Positions 17,467 through 26,678 are shown, counted from the first letter of the stretch. The stretch is 64,000 nt of DNA from Dietzia timorensis (GCF_001659785.1 NZ_CP015961.1:1922001-1986000), one strand, 5' to 3'. Program-made: numbers and translations. The notes: generated by a model not told the origin, from the letters alone.

Positions 17467-18175
17467 TGCGTACCTGAGCTCCACCACCGGCGCGATGAAG
17501 GTTGCCATCGCCGGCGCGGGGGCTGTCGGCCGCTCCATCGGCAGAGAGCTTCTCGCCAACGGTCACGAGGTTCTTCTCATTGACCGCCGGGTCGATGTCG
17601 CCACCAACGATCCGGTCCCCGGCGCGGGCTGGGCCACTGCAGACGCGTGCGAGCTCGGATCGCTCGAGGACATCGGCTTGTCGCAGTTCGATGTCGTCGT
17701 CGCCGCGACCGGTGATGACAAGGCCAACCTCGTGCTCAGCCTGCTCGCGAAGACCGAGTTCGCGGTCACCCGCGTAGTCGCGCGCGTCAATGAGCCGCGC
17801 AACGAGTGGCTATTCGGTGAGCGTTGGGGTGTGGACGTCGCGGTGTCGACCCCGCGGCTCATCGCTGCCGCCGTAGAGGAGGCCGTCGCCGTCGGCGATG
17901 TCGTCGAACTGCTCACGCTCAGAGGCGGACACAACCGCCTGGTCTCCTACACGCTCCCGGACCACACCGCCTTCGGTGGCCGCGCGGTGGCCAAGCTTCG
18001 CCTGCCTACCGATTCGGCGCTTGTGTCGATTCTTCGCGGCGGCAGGGTCATCGTTCCCGATGACGACGTCCCGCTCGAACCCGGGGACGAGATGCTCTTC
18101 GTCGTGCAGGTCGACGCGCTCGACAGTCTGCGCGAGCACCTCCTCGATATCTGCAGTCCGCCCGGTTCGCGTTAA
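17459..18175 (+). CDS. ceoC: TrkA-type potassium uptake regulator CeoC
   Basis: The 238-residue paralogue of the preceding protein has its nucleotide motif AGAGAVGRSIG after a 13-residue N-terminal extension, and a TrkA-C domain with LPTDSALVSILRGG near the end. ATG 17459 overlaps the ceoB stop by 8 nt (translational coupling); ATG 17495 would remove the extension. Two single-RCK proteins encoded together suggest a hetero-oligomeric gating ring. hrpA starts 12 bp downstream, probably in the same transcript. Confidence 0.88.
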   Translation: MTDAYLSSTTGAMKVAIAGAGAVGRSIGRELLANGHEVLLIDRRVDVATNDPVPGAGWATADACELGSLEDIGLSQFDVVVAATGDDKANLVLSLLAKTEFAVTRVVARVNEPRNEWLFGERWGVDVAVSTPRLIAAAVEEAVAVGDVVELLTLRGGHNRLVSYTLPDHTAFGGRAVAKLRLPTDSALVSILRGGRVIVPDDDVPLEPGDEMLFVVQVDALDSLREHLLDICSPPGSR

Positions 18176-18187
18176 GCTTGCGAGGTC

Positions 18188-21100
18188 ATGCCCGCAAAAT
18201 CTCGCCGCTCCTCGCAACGACGCCGGCCTTCCGGCAATGCCCCGCGCAACCCAGAACTCGATGCCAAACGTTCGGCGCTTCGGGCCGAACTGTCTAAGGT
18301 CACGCTTCTCGAAGAGCATCGTCTTTCGCGCCGTATCGGCAAGGCGTCCGCGGCCGACGAGTTAGACGCCATTGGCAAAGAGATCGATGCCGCCTCAGAC
18401 GAGCTTCGACGGCGAAGGGAGACCCTTCCCACGGTTTCGTATCCGGAGTCATTGCCGGTATCCGCCCGGCGCGACGATATCGCCGATGCGATCAGCAACA
18501 ATCAGGTCGTCATCATCGCGGGCGAAACGGGTTCGGGTAAGACCACCCAGATTCCCAAGATCTGCCTTGAGCTCGGTCGCGGCGTCCGCGGCGCTATCGG
18601 GCACACGCAGCCGCGCAGGCTCGCCGCACGCTCGGTGGCCGCGCGCATTGCCGAGGAACTCGACGTCGAACTCGGGGACGAGGTCGGGTACGCCGTTCGC
18701 TTTGATAACCGCGCCGGTAGCAACACCGCGATCAAGCTACTCACAGATGGCCTTCTCCTCAACGAGATCAGGCGTGACCGGCTCCTGCGCGCCTACGACA
18801 CGATCATCATCGACGAGGCTCACGAACGTAGCCTCAACATCGATTTCCTCCTCGGCTACCTCGCGTCGATCCTGCCCAAGCGCCCGGATCTCAAGCTCAT
18901 CATCACGTCCGCGACCATCGATCCCGAGCGGTTCGCCGAGCACTTCGCCGGCGCGGACGGCCGACCGGCCCCCATCATCGAGGTCTCCGGGCGCACGTAC
19001 CCGGTCGAAGTACGGTACCGCCCGCTTGTCCAGGAATTCGACGACCGTACCGTCGACGTCGACCCCATGGACGCGCTCTGTTCGGCGGTGGCGGAGCTTC
19101 TCGGCGAAGGCTCGGGAGACATTCTCGTATTCCTGTCCGGCGAACAGGAGATCCGAGACGCAGAGGAGGCCATCAAGGGGCGCCGTTTCCGCGATCTCGA
19201 GGTCTTCCCCCTGTTCTCTCGCCTCAGTGCGGCCGAGCAGAACAAGGCCTTTCGTAAGCATTCGAAGCGGCGCGTGGTGCTGGCCACGAATATTGCGGAG
19301 ACCTCCGTCACCGTTCCGGGTATCCACTACGTGATCGACACGGGTCTGGCCCGTATTTCGCGGTACTCCACGCGAACGAAGGTGCAGCGACTGCCGATCG
19401 AGCCCGTGTCGCAGGCATCGGCGAATCAGCGTAAGGGGCGTTCCGGCCGCGTGACCGAGGGCGTGTGCATCCGCCTGTATTCGGAGGAGGATTTCGATTC
19501 CCGGCCCGAGTTCACCGACCCTGAGATCCTGCGGACGAACCTCGCCTCGGTCATCTTGCAGATGGCCGACCTAGGGCTCGGCGAGATCGCGTCTTTTCCG
19601 TTTGTCGACCCGCCCGATTCCAAGGCGATCAAAGACGGCCTGTCGCTGCTCGACGAACTCGGCGCGCTGCGCACGTCCAACGGTGGGGCGCCGTCGCTCA
19701 CCAAACGAGGTCGCGAGATCGCGGCGCTCCCGCTCGACCCTCGCCTGGCGCGGATGCTTCTGGCCGGCCGCGACAACGGCGCGCTCGCCGAAGTCATCGT
19801 CGTCGTCTCGGCGCTGACTGTCGGAGATGTGCGCGAACGGCCCGCCGAAGAACGCGATAAAGCGGCTGCGATGCATAGCCGCTTCCGGGACAAGACCTCC
19901 GATTTCCTCGGATACCTCAACGTCTGGCGTTACGTCGTCGAGCAGAGGGCCGAACTTTCCGGCAGTGCGTTTCGGAAAATGTGCAAGGCCGAGTATCTGC
20001 ACTGGCTCCGTATCCGCGAGTGGCAAGATCTCAACCGCCAGCTCACCACGGTGTGCCGCGAGCACGGATGGCACGCGGGTTCGCTCACCGCTTCCGATGA
20101 CGACGTGCATCGCTCTCTTCTGGCCGGGCTCCTATCATCGATCGGCGCTCGGAAGGAGGAGACCAGGGAGTTCGCCGGACCTCGCGGCATCTCATTCCTG
20201 ATCCACCCTTCGTCCTCAGTCGCGAAGAAGCCGCCGAAATGGATCATGGCGTCCGAGCTCGTGGAGACTTCCCGACTGTTCGCCCGCGACGTCGCCCGAA
20301 TCGATCCGATGTGGGTCGAGCCGCTTGCCGAGCACATGGTGAAGCGAAACTATTCCGAGCCTCACTGGTCGTCCAAACAGGGTGCGGCGATGGCGTACGA
20401 GAAGGTCACGCTGCTGGGACTGCCCGTCGTTGAGGGGCGCCGGATTCTTCTGTCCCGCGTGGACCCGCAACTGGCACGGGAGCTCTTCGTCAGGCATGGG
20501 CTCGTCGATGGGGATTGGACGAGCAAATCCACTGAGGTCCGTGCCAACAGGGAACTCGTGGAACGTGCCCGCGAGCTACAGACGCGTGCTCGCCGCGCCG
20601 ACGTCGTGATCGACGACGAACAGCTCGTCAGCTGGTATCTTCACCGGGTTCCGGAATCCGTCGTATCGGGGCGTCATTTCGATTCGTGGATCAAGTCCGC
20701 AAGCGAGGACGAGAAGGCCGCCCTCACTCTCTCGGAAAGCGACGTGCGCGGCGCCGGCACGGTGCCCTCGGAGGCAGATTTCCCGCCGCAGTGGAAACAG
20801 GGCGATCTCACGTTCGACCTCGATTACACCTACGATCCACGGTCCGAGACTGACGGCGTCGTGGTGAAGATTTCGTTGGCGCAGCTCGCCCGCGTGCGCC
20901 CAGCGGGTTTCGAATGGCTCGTGCCGGGGCTTCGGGCGGAGCTCTATACCGAGCTCATCCGCACATTGCCCAAGATGTACCGCCGCCTTGCGGCGCCGGC
21001 CGCCTCGTTCGCTGATCTCCTCGTCGAGGACATCACGCCACGAAAGGCTCCGCTCGCGGTGTCCGTCGGCGAAGCGCTTTCGGCACGGGTGGGGACCACC

Positions 21101-22135
21101 ATTCCGGCCTCGGAGTTCCATCCGGAGGCTTTGCCCAACCATCTGCGTATGAGGTTCGAGGTCATCGGCGCCGACGGCGACCCCGTGTCCTCGGGCTATT
21201 CGCTCACCGCGCTGCAAAAAGAACTTTCGGCGCGGTCCCAGGATCAACTCGTCAATTCGCTTGTTGACGACGACGGGCCGTTCCGCGAATGGACGGCCGA
21301 GTCTATCGGCGATCTTCCCGACGAGGTGTCCCGCGACATCGGTGGCGTCCGTGCCGTCGCGTACCCGGCTCTGGTCGTCGAATCGGACGGCATTCACAAG
21401 ACGGTGTGCACGACTCCGCAGAAGCGTTCGGCGGCAATGACTCGTGCCGTGATCGAGATGTTGCGCCCGGGACTGGTATCGACAACTCAGCTACTCAAGG
21501 GCCGTCCCCCGGCCCAGCGGCTGGCACTGACGCAATACCCGTACGGCGGCATCGATGCATTGGTTGCCGACGCTGTCGTTGTCATGATCGGCCGCATACT
21601 GGCCTCGAACGGAGGCGCTCCACTGACCGCCTCGGGCTTCGCTGAGATACGGGATGCAGCAAGGTCCGAGGTTCCTGGTGGCGTTGCCCGTATGATTACA
21701 CAGGTATTGCCAGCTCTAGCGGTACTTCTCGATGTGCAGCGTTCCCTCATGTCGATGCGGGAAAATGAGCTTGGCGACGAGATACGTGCCGAGGTCGAGT
21801 TTCTCGTAGGGCGTGGATTCCTGGCGCGTCACGCGCGGGGCCGGCTTGAACACCTTGAGCGCCACATGAGGTCCATCGACGCACGAATCCAGTTGGCTGT
21901 CGACAACCCACCAAAATACGATGCCCTTCGCGCGCGCGTTATCGGGATCGAAGACGAAGTCGAAGAGGCGTGCAGTGCGCTATCGCATCGAAAGGGTGGC
22001 TCACGGCAATCTAGGGAGCTTCGCTGGTCCCTGGCTGAATATCGGGTAAGCGTATATACGCAGCAATTGGGTACTGCCGGGTCGATATCGGAGAAGAAGA
22101 TCAGGCAGGCAATCCGTGGTCTACACTCTCCCTAG
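18188..22135 (+). CDS. hrpA: ATP-dependent RNA helicase HrpA
   Basis: The 1315-residue DEAH-box helicase has Walker A AGETGSGKTT (about 111-120), DEAH in IIIDEAHERS (about 207-216), the motif SGEQEIRDAE, TNIAETSVTVPG and QRKGRSGRV (motif VI), then the helicase-associated and OB-type domains and the long DUF3418 C-terminus of full-length HrpA. It unwinds RNA and in E. coli rescues stalled ribosomes and processes mRNA. It starts at ATG 18188 behind GAGG, 12 bp after ceoC. The last 160 residues show looser codon use, with more A/T third positions, than the core. Confidence 0.93.
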   Translation: MPAKSRRSSQRRRPSGNAPRNPELDAKRSALRAELSKVTLLEEHRLSRRIGKASAADELDAIGKEIDAASDELRRRRETLPTVSYPESLPVSARRDDIADAISNNQVVIIAGETGSGKTTQIPKICLELGRGVRGAIGHTQPRRLAARSVAARIAEELDVELGDEVGYAVRFDNRAGSNTAIKLLTDGLLLNEIRRDRLLRAYDTIIIDEAHERSLNIDFLLGYLASILPKRPDLKLIITSATIDPERFAEHFAGADGRPAPIIEVSGRTYPVEVRYRPLVQEFDDRTVDVDPMDALCSAVAELLGEGSGDILVFLSGEQEIRDAEEAIKGRRFRDLEVFPLFSRLSAAEQNKAFRKHSKRRVVLATNIAETSVTVPGIHYVIDTGLARISRYSTRTKVQRLPIEPVSQASANQRKGRSGRVTEGVCIRLYSEEDFDSRPEFTDPEILRTNLASVILQMADLGLGEIASFPFVDPPDSKAIKDGLSLLDELGALRTSNGGAPSLTKRGREIAALPLDPRLARMLLAGRDNGALAEVIVVVSALTVGDVRERPAEERDKAAAMHSRFRDKTSDFLGYLNVWRYVVEQRAELSGSAFRKMCKAEYLHWLRIREWQDLNRQLTTVCREHGWHAGSLTASDDDVHRSLLAGLLSSIGARKEETREFAGPRGISFLIHPSSSVAKKPPKWIMASELVETSRLFARDVARIDPMWVEPLAEHMVKRNYSEPHWSSKQGAAMAYEKVTLLGLPVVEGRRILLSRVDPQLARELFVRHGLVDGDWTSKSTEVRANRELVERARELQTRARRADVVIDDEQLVSWYLHRVPESVVSGRHFDSWIKSASEDEKAALTLSESDVRGAGTVPSEADFPPQWKQGDLTFDLDYTYDPRSETDGVVVKISLAQLARVRPAGFEWLVPGLRAELYTELIRTLPKMYRRLAAPAASFADLLVEDITPRKAPLAVSVGEALSARVGTTIPASEFHPEALPNHLRMRFEVIGADGDPVSSGYSLTALQKELSARSQDQLVNSLVDDDGPFREWTAESIGDLPDEVSRDIGGVRAVAYPALVVESDGIHKTVCTTPQKRSAAMTRAVIEMLRPGLVSTTQLLKGRPPAQRLALTQYPYGGIDALVADAVVVMIGRILASNGGAPLTASGFAEIRDAARSEVPGGVARMITQVLPALAVLLDVQRSLMSMRENELGDEIRAEVEFLVGRGFLARHARGRLEHLERHMRSIDARIQLAVDNPPKYDALRARVIGIEDEVEEACSALSHRKGGSRQSRELRWSLAEYRVSVYTQQLGTAGSISEKKIRQAIRGLHSP

Positions 22136-22178
22136 CCCCAGAACGCCCGTACGCCGCGGACAACTAGAGTCACGGCTG

Positions 22179-22637
22179 TCAGGAGCGAACGGGCCGGTCG
22201 TTCCGCAGTAGCGAGATCTCCTTTTCGAAATCGTCCGCAGACTCAAACGATTTGTAGACGGAAGCGAACCGCAGATACCCGACTTCATCGAGGTCGCGCA
22301 GTGGCTCAAGAATGGCAAGCCCCACTTCATGCGCCGGTACCTCCGACACGCCCTGTGCACGCACGGCCAGTTCGACCCGATGCGCGAGCATGTGCAGATC
22401 GTCGGAGGTAATGTCTCTTCCCTGGCATGCACGACGGACTCCGCGAATGACCTTGTCCCGACTGAACGGCTCGGTGACGCCGCTGCGCTTACTCACCATG
22501 AGCACCGGAGCTTCCATGGTGGTGTATCGATGACCGCAAGATGTGCATTCTCTTCGCCGGCGGATCGCAAGGCCTTCATCGGCCGTTCGTGAATCAATGA
22601 CTCGCGAATCCGCCTTGTGGCACATAGGGCAAAACAT
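22179..22637 (-). CDS. nrdR: Transcriptional repressor NrdR
   Basis: The 152-residue regulator has an N-terminal zinc ribbon ([13 protein letters not shown] ... [10 protein letters not shown]) and an ATP-cone domain (about 48-138), the fixed architecture of NrdR. It senses ATP/dATP and represses ribonucleotide reductase genes. It is convergent with hrpA and follows a small SOS-type membrane gene. GAGGAG lies 8 nt before ATG 22637. A sequence resembling an NrdR box occurs about 90 bp upstream, which could mean autoregulation. Confidence 0.95.
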   Translation of the reverse strand: MFCPMCHKADSRVIDSRTADEGLAIRRRRECTSCGHRYTTMEAPVLMVSKRSGVTEPFSRDKVIRGVRRACQGRDITSDDLHMLAHRVELAVRAQGVSEVPAHEVGLAILEPLRDLDEVGYLRFASVYKSFESADDFEKEISLLRNDRPVRS

Positions 22638-22725
22638 CTCGGGACTCCTCGTAGCTCCACGACGACGGTCTCTGCCGTCTCGGCTACAACCTATGGTACG
22701 CCCGGGTGCTTTAATCCGATACTCA

Positions 22726-22739
22726 CCACTAGATGTTGG
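22726..22739. promoter_or_regulatory. Weak NrdR-box-like sequence upstream of nrdR
   Basis: CCACTAGATGTTGG fits 8 of 10 core positions of the CWATATATWG-like NrdR box. Functional sites usually come as pairs about 30 bp apart, and I see no good partner, so confidence is low. Confidence 0.2.
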
Positions 22740-22826
22740 GGCGAGCTGACTCCCGTAACTTCAATCCCCTCGGTTCGCAGTACACGGCATCCGTCCCATC
22801 CCCAATGCAGCGAGCAGACGCTTCTT

Positions 22827-23312
22827 CTAACTCGCGTACAAGAGAAACAGGAAGAGAACGAAGCCGGCGATGACGCCCAGTGCGGCAGCGGTAATAGTCT
22901 GCATACGCTCGATCGACCGCTGCGTTGGCGCCCGGAAATCGACCGCTTCGCGCCGAACTGAGTCCCTGCCGCGTGCACTGGTCGGTATGCAGACATCTGG
23001 TGCCATGCGATCGAAATTGGCACTCGAGAAAAGATACCGCTCAGAAGCTCCCCGCTTCGCCACAGATGTGTAGCGGTCGAAGCGGCGCCCTGCATCGCGC
23101 CCCACAGAAAGTCGTTCGAACCGTTCCGCCTTGGTACCCGACCGGCTTCGGAGACCATGATCGCGAAGGGCCGCAACGGTCGTGTTGTCGATACGGCTAC
23201 GTTCATCTGCGACCTGCTTGAAACCTTTGACGGCAAGGCCGGAGTTACGGACGTTCTGGCGATCGGCGGTCAATTCCTCGGGCACACTGGGCCGTTCCAT
23301 GTGAATAGTCAT
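22827..23312 (-). CDS. Small membrane protein divergent from lexA, probable SOS cell-division suppressor (DivS-like)
   Basis: The 161-residue product is polar and Arg-rich for about 135 residues, then ends in one membrane helix (about 139-160, ALGVIAGFVLFLFLLYA). It occupies the place of divS in Corynebacterium and Rv2719c in mycobacteria, divergent from lexA, whose products block division after DNA damage. I see no LysM domain, unlike the mycobacterial and Bacillus YneA proteins. ATG 23312 has AAAGGA about 10 nt upstream; the frame is open further up without homology. Its promoter would share LexA boxes with lexA. Function is inferred from position and topology only. Confidence 0.55.
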   Translation of the reverse strand: MTIHMERPSVPEELTADRQNVRNSGLAVKGFKQVADERSRIDNTTVAALRDHGLRSRSGTKAERFERLSVGRDAGRRFDRYTSVAKRGASERYLFSSANFDRMAPDVCIPTSARGRDSVRREAVDFRAPTQRSIERMQTITAAALGVIAGFVLFLFLLYAS

Positions 23313-23513
23313 TTCCCATTCCTTTCGGACCACACTTCGTCTGATGCGGCGTTTCGAAAATCTGTGCCGCTTTTGTTCGTGTCTTAGTTCTACGAAACGG
23401 GTCCGACAATTTCGCCGACGAAAGCTCTTCGTGGCCGGAGGAATTACCCCTGTTTGGGGTCTCGTGGTTCCTTGACCTGCATTCAAGCCCAAACCGCGAA
23501 AGCAACACGCGGA

Positions 23514-23529
23514 TCGAACACGTGTATGT
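23514..23529. promoter_or_regulatory. LexA (SOS) box candidate A
   Basis: TCGAACACGTGTATGT matches 11 of the 14 defined positions of the corynebacterial SOS consensus TCGAAMANNTGTTCGA, with a perfect left half. It lies 102 bp before the lexA start and about 200 bp before the divS-like start. Confidence 0.5.
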
Positions 23530-23577
23530 CGGAATTACGATTCGAACGGTATGCTATCGAATGAAGCTACACGCACA

Positions 23578-23593
23578 CCGGCCCAATGTTCGA
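23578..23593. promoter_or_regulatory. LexA (SOS) box candidate B
   Basis: This 16-mer ends in a perfect right half TGTTCGA and matches 10 of 14 consensus positions. It is 38 bp before the lexA ATG, downstream of the putative -10, where repressor binding would block lexA transcription. Confidence 0.4.
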
Positions 23594-23630
23594 AAGTGGC
23601 CCGCTCGAGCTACCCAGTGAGGAACCCGGC

Positions 23631-24284
23631 ATGGCACGCACCGCAAAGGAAGAGCTGACCGATCGGCAGCGAATGATCATGACCGTCATCAATGACGCGA
23701 TCGAGGAGCACGGCTATCCGCCGAGCATTCGCGAGATCGGCGACTCCGTCGGTCTGCAGTCGACGTCGTCGGTGGCCTATCAGCTTCGCGCTCTCGAGAA
23801 GAAGGGGTACCTCATTCGGGATGCGCATAAGCCTCGCGCGGTCGATGTGCGCTCGCCTAGTTCGTCACGCCAGCCCTCACGTCGCGCTCAGCTGCCACGT
23901 GGCGCCTCGCATCCCGCTTTCGTTCCGGTCGTCGGACGTATTGCCGCGGGCGGACCGATCCTCGCGGAGCAAGAAATCGAAGCTGTATTTCCTTTGCCCG
24001 AAGAACTTGTCGGATCGGGCGAAACCTTTATTCTCAAGGTCGTCGGCGAGTCGATGCGGGACGCAGGCATCCTTGATGGTGACTACGTCGTCGTCCGACG
24101 GCAGCAGGTGGCAGAGAACGGCGACATCGTCGCCGCGATGATTGACGGCGAGGCCACCGTGAAAACGCTGGACAAATCATCGGGCGGCGTGTGGCTGGTT
24201 CCCTCCAACGAAGCCTTCAGACCGATCCCGGGTAATTACGCCACGATTCTCGGCAAGGTAATCATTGTGTTCCGCCGTATCTAG
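23631..24284 (+). CDS. lexA: LexA SOS repressor
   Basis: The 217-residue repressor has an N-terminal winged helix-turn-helix (about 31-58, [20 protein letters not shown]), a linker rich in Ser/Arg/Pro, and the S24 peptidase domain. The self-cleavage bond is Ala106-Gly107 (RIAAGGP), with Ser141 in GESM and Lys178 in ATVK as the dyad. RecA filaments trigger cleavage, freeing recA, divS and other genes. ATG 23631 was chosen because GAGGAA lies 8 nt upstream; an in-frame ATG at 23586 would add 15 residues. Its stop overlaps the convergent hflX stop by 4 bp. Confidence 0.95.
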   Translation: MARTAKEELTDRQRMIMTVINDAIEEHGYPPSIREIGDSVGLQSTSSVAYQLRALEKKGYLIRDAHKPRAVDVRSPSSSRQPSRRAQLPRGASHPAFVPVVGRIAAGGPILAEQEIEAVFPLPEELVGSGETFILKVVGESMRDAGILDGDYVVVRRQQVAENGDIVAAMIDGEATVKTLDKSSGGVWLVPSNEAFRPIPGNYATILGKVIIVFRRI

Positions 24285-25687
24285 CGGCGGAACTCCTCCA
24301 ATTCGCCTGCCACCGATTCCGGAAGACGAACGGTAACCACCGTTCCCTGGTCCGAATACTCCTCGTGCACGACTGCACCCTCGGAGTGCACGCGGGAGAC
24401 GATCTCACCACGGGAGTAGGGAATTTCCAGCGTCACCGTGACGTCGGTTTCGGCAATGTACTCGGCCAGCGTATGTCGGAGCGCCTCGATCCCCTCGCCC
24501 GATGTCGCGGAAACGAACGCCGCATCCTTGAACACCGCGCGCAACTCGGCAAGGACCAGCGGGTCTGCGGCGTCGATCTTGTTGATGACGAGCAGTTCCG
24601 TCGGCTGCTCAGCGTTCTGTTCGGCCACAACGTCGCGAATCACGGCGCGGACGGCATCGATCTGCGCCATAGGAAACGCGTGGGAGCCATCGACGACGTG
24701 CACAAGTAACTCCGAGTCGACCACCTCTTCGAGCGTGGAGCGGAATGCCTCGACAAGCTGAGTCGGGAGGTGCCGGACGAAACCGACGGTGTCGGTCAAC
24801 ACCACAGCCCGTCCGTCGGGAAGTTCAGCCCGCCGTGTCGTCGGATCCAGTGTCGCGAAGAGGGCGTCCTCCACCAACACCCCGGCGCCGGTAATCGCGT
24901 TAACGAGACTGGACTTCCCCGCGTTCGTGTATCCGGCAACAGCGATGGACGGCACCGGCGTAGCCCGCCGGCGGTGGCGCTTGGTGAGCCGGGCCTGTTT
25001 CATTCCTCGAATTTCGCGGCGGACTTTGGCCATGCGCTCACGGATTCGACGACGATCAGTTTCGATCTTCGTCTCACCGGGACCGCGAAGCCCCACGCCG
25101 CCATTGGACCCCGCGCGACCGCCGGCCTGACGTGAGAGCGCCTCACCCCAGCCGCGAAGCCTCGGAAGCATGTACTCCATCTGCGCGAGCGATACCTGGG
25201 CCTTACCTTCGCGAGACGTCGCATGCTGAGCGAAGATATCCAGGATCAACGCCGTTCGATCGATCACCTTGACGTTGACCGCCTTCTCGAGCGCGATCAA
25301 CTGGCCCGGTGTGAGTTCACCATCGCAGATCACGGTATCGGCGCCCGTGGCGTCGACGATCTCGCGGAGCTCTTTGACCTTCCCGGAGCCGATGTATGTG
25401 GCGGCGTCAGGCTTGTCCCTGCGCTGGATCACCGCATCAAGCACCATCGAGCCTGCAGTCTCTGCTAGCGCGCCCAGTTCTGCCATCGCGGAATCGGCCT
25501 CCGCGGAGGACCCTTCGGTCCATACACCAACGAGGACGACACGCTCGAGGCGTAGCTGACGGTACTCCGCGTCGTTAATGTCCTGTAGTTCGGTGGACAG
25601 GCCGACAACGCGCCGGAGAGACGAGCGTTCCTCCAACTGGAGTTCGCCGGTGGACGGGTCATGATCAGAGTGCAAAGGGTTCGTCAT
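24281..25687 (-). CDS. hflX: GTPase HflX
   Basis: The 468-residue GTPase has the HflX N-terminal nucleotide-binding domain, a Gly-rich linker ([18 protein letters not shown]), the G1 loop [19 protein letters not shown] (G2), DTVGF (G3) and NKID (G4). HflX binds ribosomes and splits stalled or heat-damaged 70S particles. ATG 25687 starts 8 bp after the dapF stop, so the two are probably co-transcribed. The gene is convergent with lexA, overlapping by 4 bp. Confidence 0.95.
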   Translation of the reverse strand: MTNPLHSDHDPSTGELQLEERSSLRRVVGLSTELQDINDAEYRQLRLERVVLVGVWTEGSSAEADSAMAELGALAETAGSMVLDAVIQRRDKPDAATYIGSGKVKELREIVDATGADTVICDGELTPGQLIALEKAVNVKVIDRTALILDIFAQHATSREGKAQVSLAQMEYMLPRLRGWGEALSRQAGGRAGSNGGVGLRGPGETKIETDRRRIRERMAKVRREIRGMKQARLTKRHRRRATPVPSIAVAGYTNAGKSSLVNAITGAGVLVEDALFATLDPTTRRAELPDGRAVVLTDTVGFVRHLPTQLVEAFRSTLEEVVDSELLVHVVDGSHAFPMAQIDAVRAVIRDVVAEQNAEQPTELLVINKIDAADPLVLAELRAVFKDAAFVSATSGEGIEALRHTLAEYIAETDVTVTLEIPYSRGEIVSRVHSEGAVVHEEYSDQGTVVTVRLPESVAGELEEFRR

Positions 25688-25694
25688 ACGAGGT

Positions 25695-26633
25695 CTATTC
25701 TCGCACGTCATCCGCCTTCAACAAATGTTCACCGAGAGTTCCGAGAGCGACGAGGCGCGAAGGTCCCGTCATCTGCGCGTGGCCGTCGACGATTTCGACC
25801 TGAACCCGGCCCCCCGGGACGTTGACGACCACAGTGCCGTCATTCTGCTCTGCGTCGGCGAGCGCCGCGATCGCGGTGGCCACGATGCCGGTTCCACATG
25901 AGCGGGTCTCTCCTGCACCACGTTCATGCACGCGCATCGTCACCTCGCCGTCGACCAGCGGAGTGGAGATCTCCACGTTGACGCCATTCGGGAAGAAGCC
26001 CTCGTCGAAGCTCGGCGAGACATCGACAGGCAAGGTGGCGAGGGACTCCGGCGTCATACGTGGAACTATCGCAGCGACGTGCGGGTTCCCGACGTCCACC
26101 GCCAAACCTGCGAACGTGTGACCTTCGAAGGAGACCGTCGAGACGCCGAGGACCTCGGGAACACCCATCGACACCGATACCGTTGCCGATTCGGCGGTCA
26201 CGTCGCTGACCGTGGCGGGACGAAGTCCGGCACGCGTGCCCACCCGGATCTCCCCGGCGTCGGCGAGCCCCGTGGCAACCAGGGCATGCGCGAATACGCG
26301 TACGCCGTTACCGCACATTTCGGCGATGCTGCCATCGGCGTTGCGGTAGTCCATGAACCAATCGCCAGCGTCGACACCACCGGGAATGGCATCAAGTTCT
26401 CCTGCCGCGTGCAGGTCGCCGGCCCGCGCGACCCGGAGGATTCCATCGCCCCCGATGCCCGAACGACGGTTCGTGATCGAACGAATCGATACCTCGGAAA
26501 GCCGTAGCGACGCGGACTCGTCAAGAACGACCACGAAATCGTTCTCAGTCCCGTGGCCTTTGAGAAATTTGATCTCCCGCGCGTCGTCTGTCGCGCCTGC
26601 CGATGCTATAGCTTTCGGGTCGAAACTCGTCAT
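25695..26633 (-). CDS. dapF: Diaminopimelate epimerase
   Basis: The 312-residue epimerase converts LL- to meso-diaminopimelate for lysine and peptidoglycan. The two catalytic cysteines are Cys107 in MCGNGVR and the one in RSCGTG (about 243). An N-terminal extension of about 20 residues precedes the conserved FLKGHGTENDF. ATG 26633 is preceded by TATCAT at 7 nt, so the mRNA looks leaderless. A 15-bp palindrome sits at its -35 region. dapA and dapB are elsewhere in the window. In mycobacteria miaA is next to dapF; here malate synthase and an IclR gene intervene. Confidence 0.95.
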   Translation of the reverse strand: MTSFDPKAIASAGATDDAREIKFLKGHGTENDFVVVLDESASLRLSEVSIRSITNRRSGIGGDGILRVARAGDLHAAGELDAIPGGVDAGDWFMDYRNADGSIAEMCGNGVRVFAHALVATGLADAGEIRVGTRAGLRPATVSDVTAESATVSVSMGVPEVLGVSTVSFEGHTFAGLAVDVGNPHVAAIVPRMTPESLATLPVDVSPSFDEGFFPNGVNVEISTPLVDGEVTMRVHERGAGETRSCGTGIVATAIAALADAEQNDGTVVVNVPGGRVQVEIVDGHAQMTGPSRLVALGTLGEHLLKADDVRE

Positions 26634-26640
26634 ATTCGTG

Positions 26641-26646
26641 ATGATA
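26641..26646 (-). promoter_or_regulatory. Putative leaderless -10 box of dapF
   Basis: On the minus strand TATCAT is followed by 7 nt and ATG 26633. Confidence 0.4.
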
Positions 26647-26663
26647 ATGCCTGGCCAAAGTAA

Positions 26664-26678
26664 TTCCGCAATGCGGAA
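26664..26678. promoter_or_regulatory. 15-bp perfect palindrome, candidate IclR-type operator between dapF and glcB
   Basis: TTCCGCA-A-TGCGGAA is a perfect inverted repeat of 7-bp arms around one base. The size and TTCC/GGAA ends resemble operators of IclR-family regulators. It lies 86 bp before the malate synthase start, just upstream of a possible -10 TACCAT (26686-26691), and also at the -35 position of the dapF promoter. An IclR-family gene lies just past the 3' end of malate synthase. Confidence 0.5.

Larger units (their letters stand above)
23313..23630. promoter_or_regulatory. Divergent SOS control region between divS-like gene and lexA
   Basis: This 318-bp gap holds the promoters of both divergent genes. 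It contains at least two LexA-box-like sites near the lexA side and a TATGCT (23550-23555) that may be the lexA -10. No tRNA, small ORF with homology or terminator was found in it. Confidence 0.55.

Noticed and set aside
23541-23559. TCGAAC...ATCGA inverted sequence as a third LexA box
   Set aside because: It matches only 6 of 14 defined consensus positions; part of it is better read as the lexA -10 (TATGCT).
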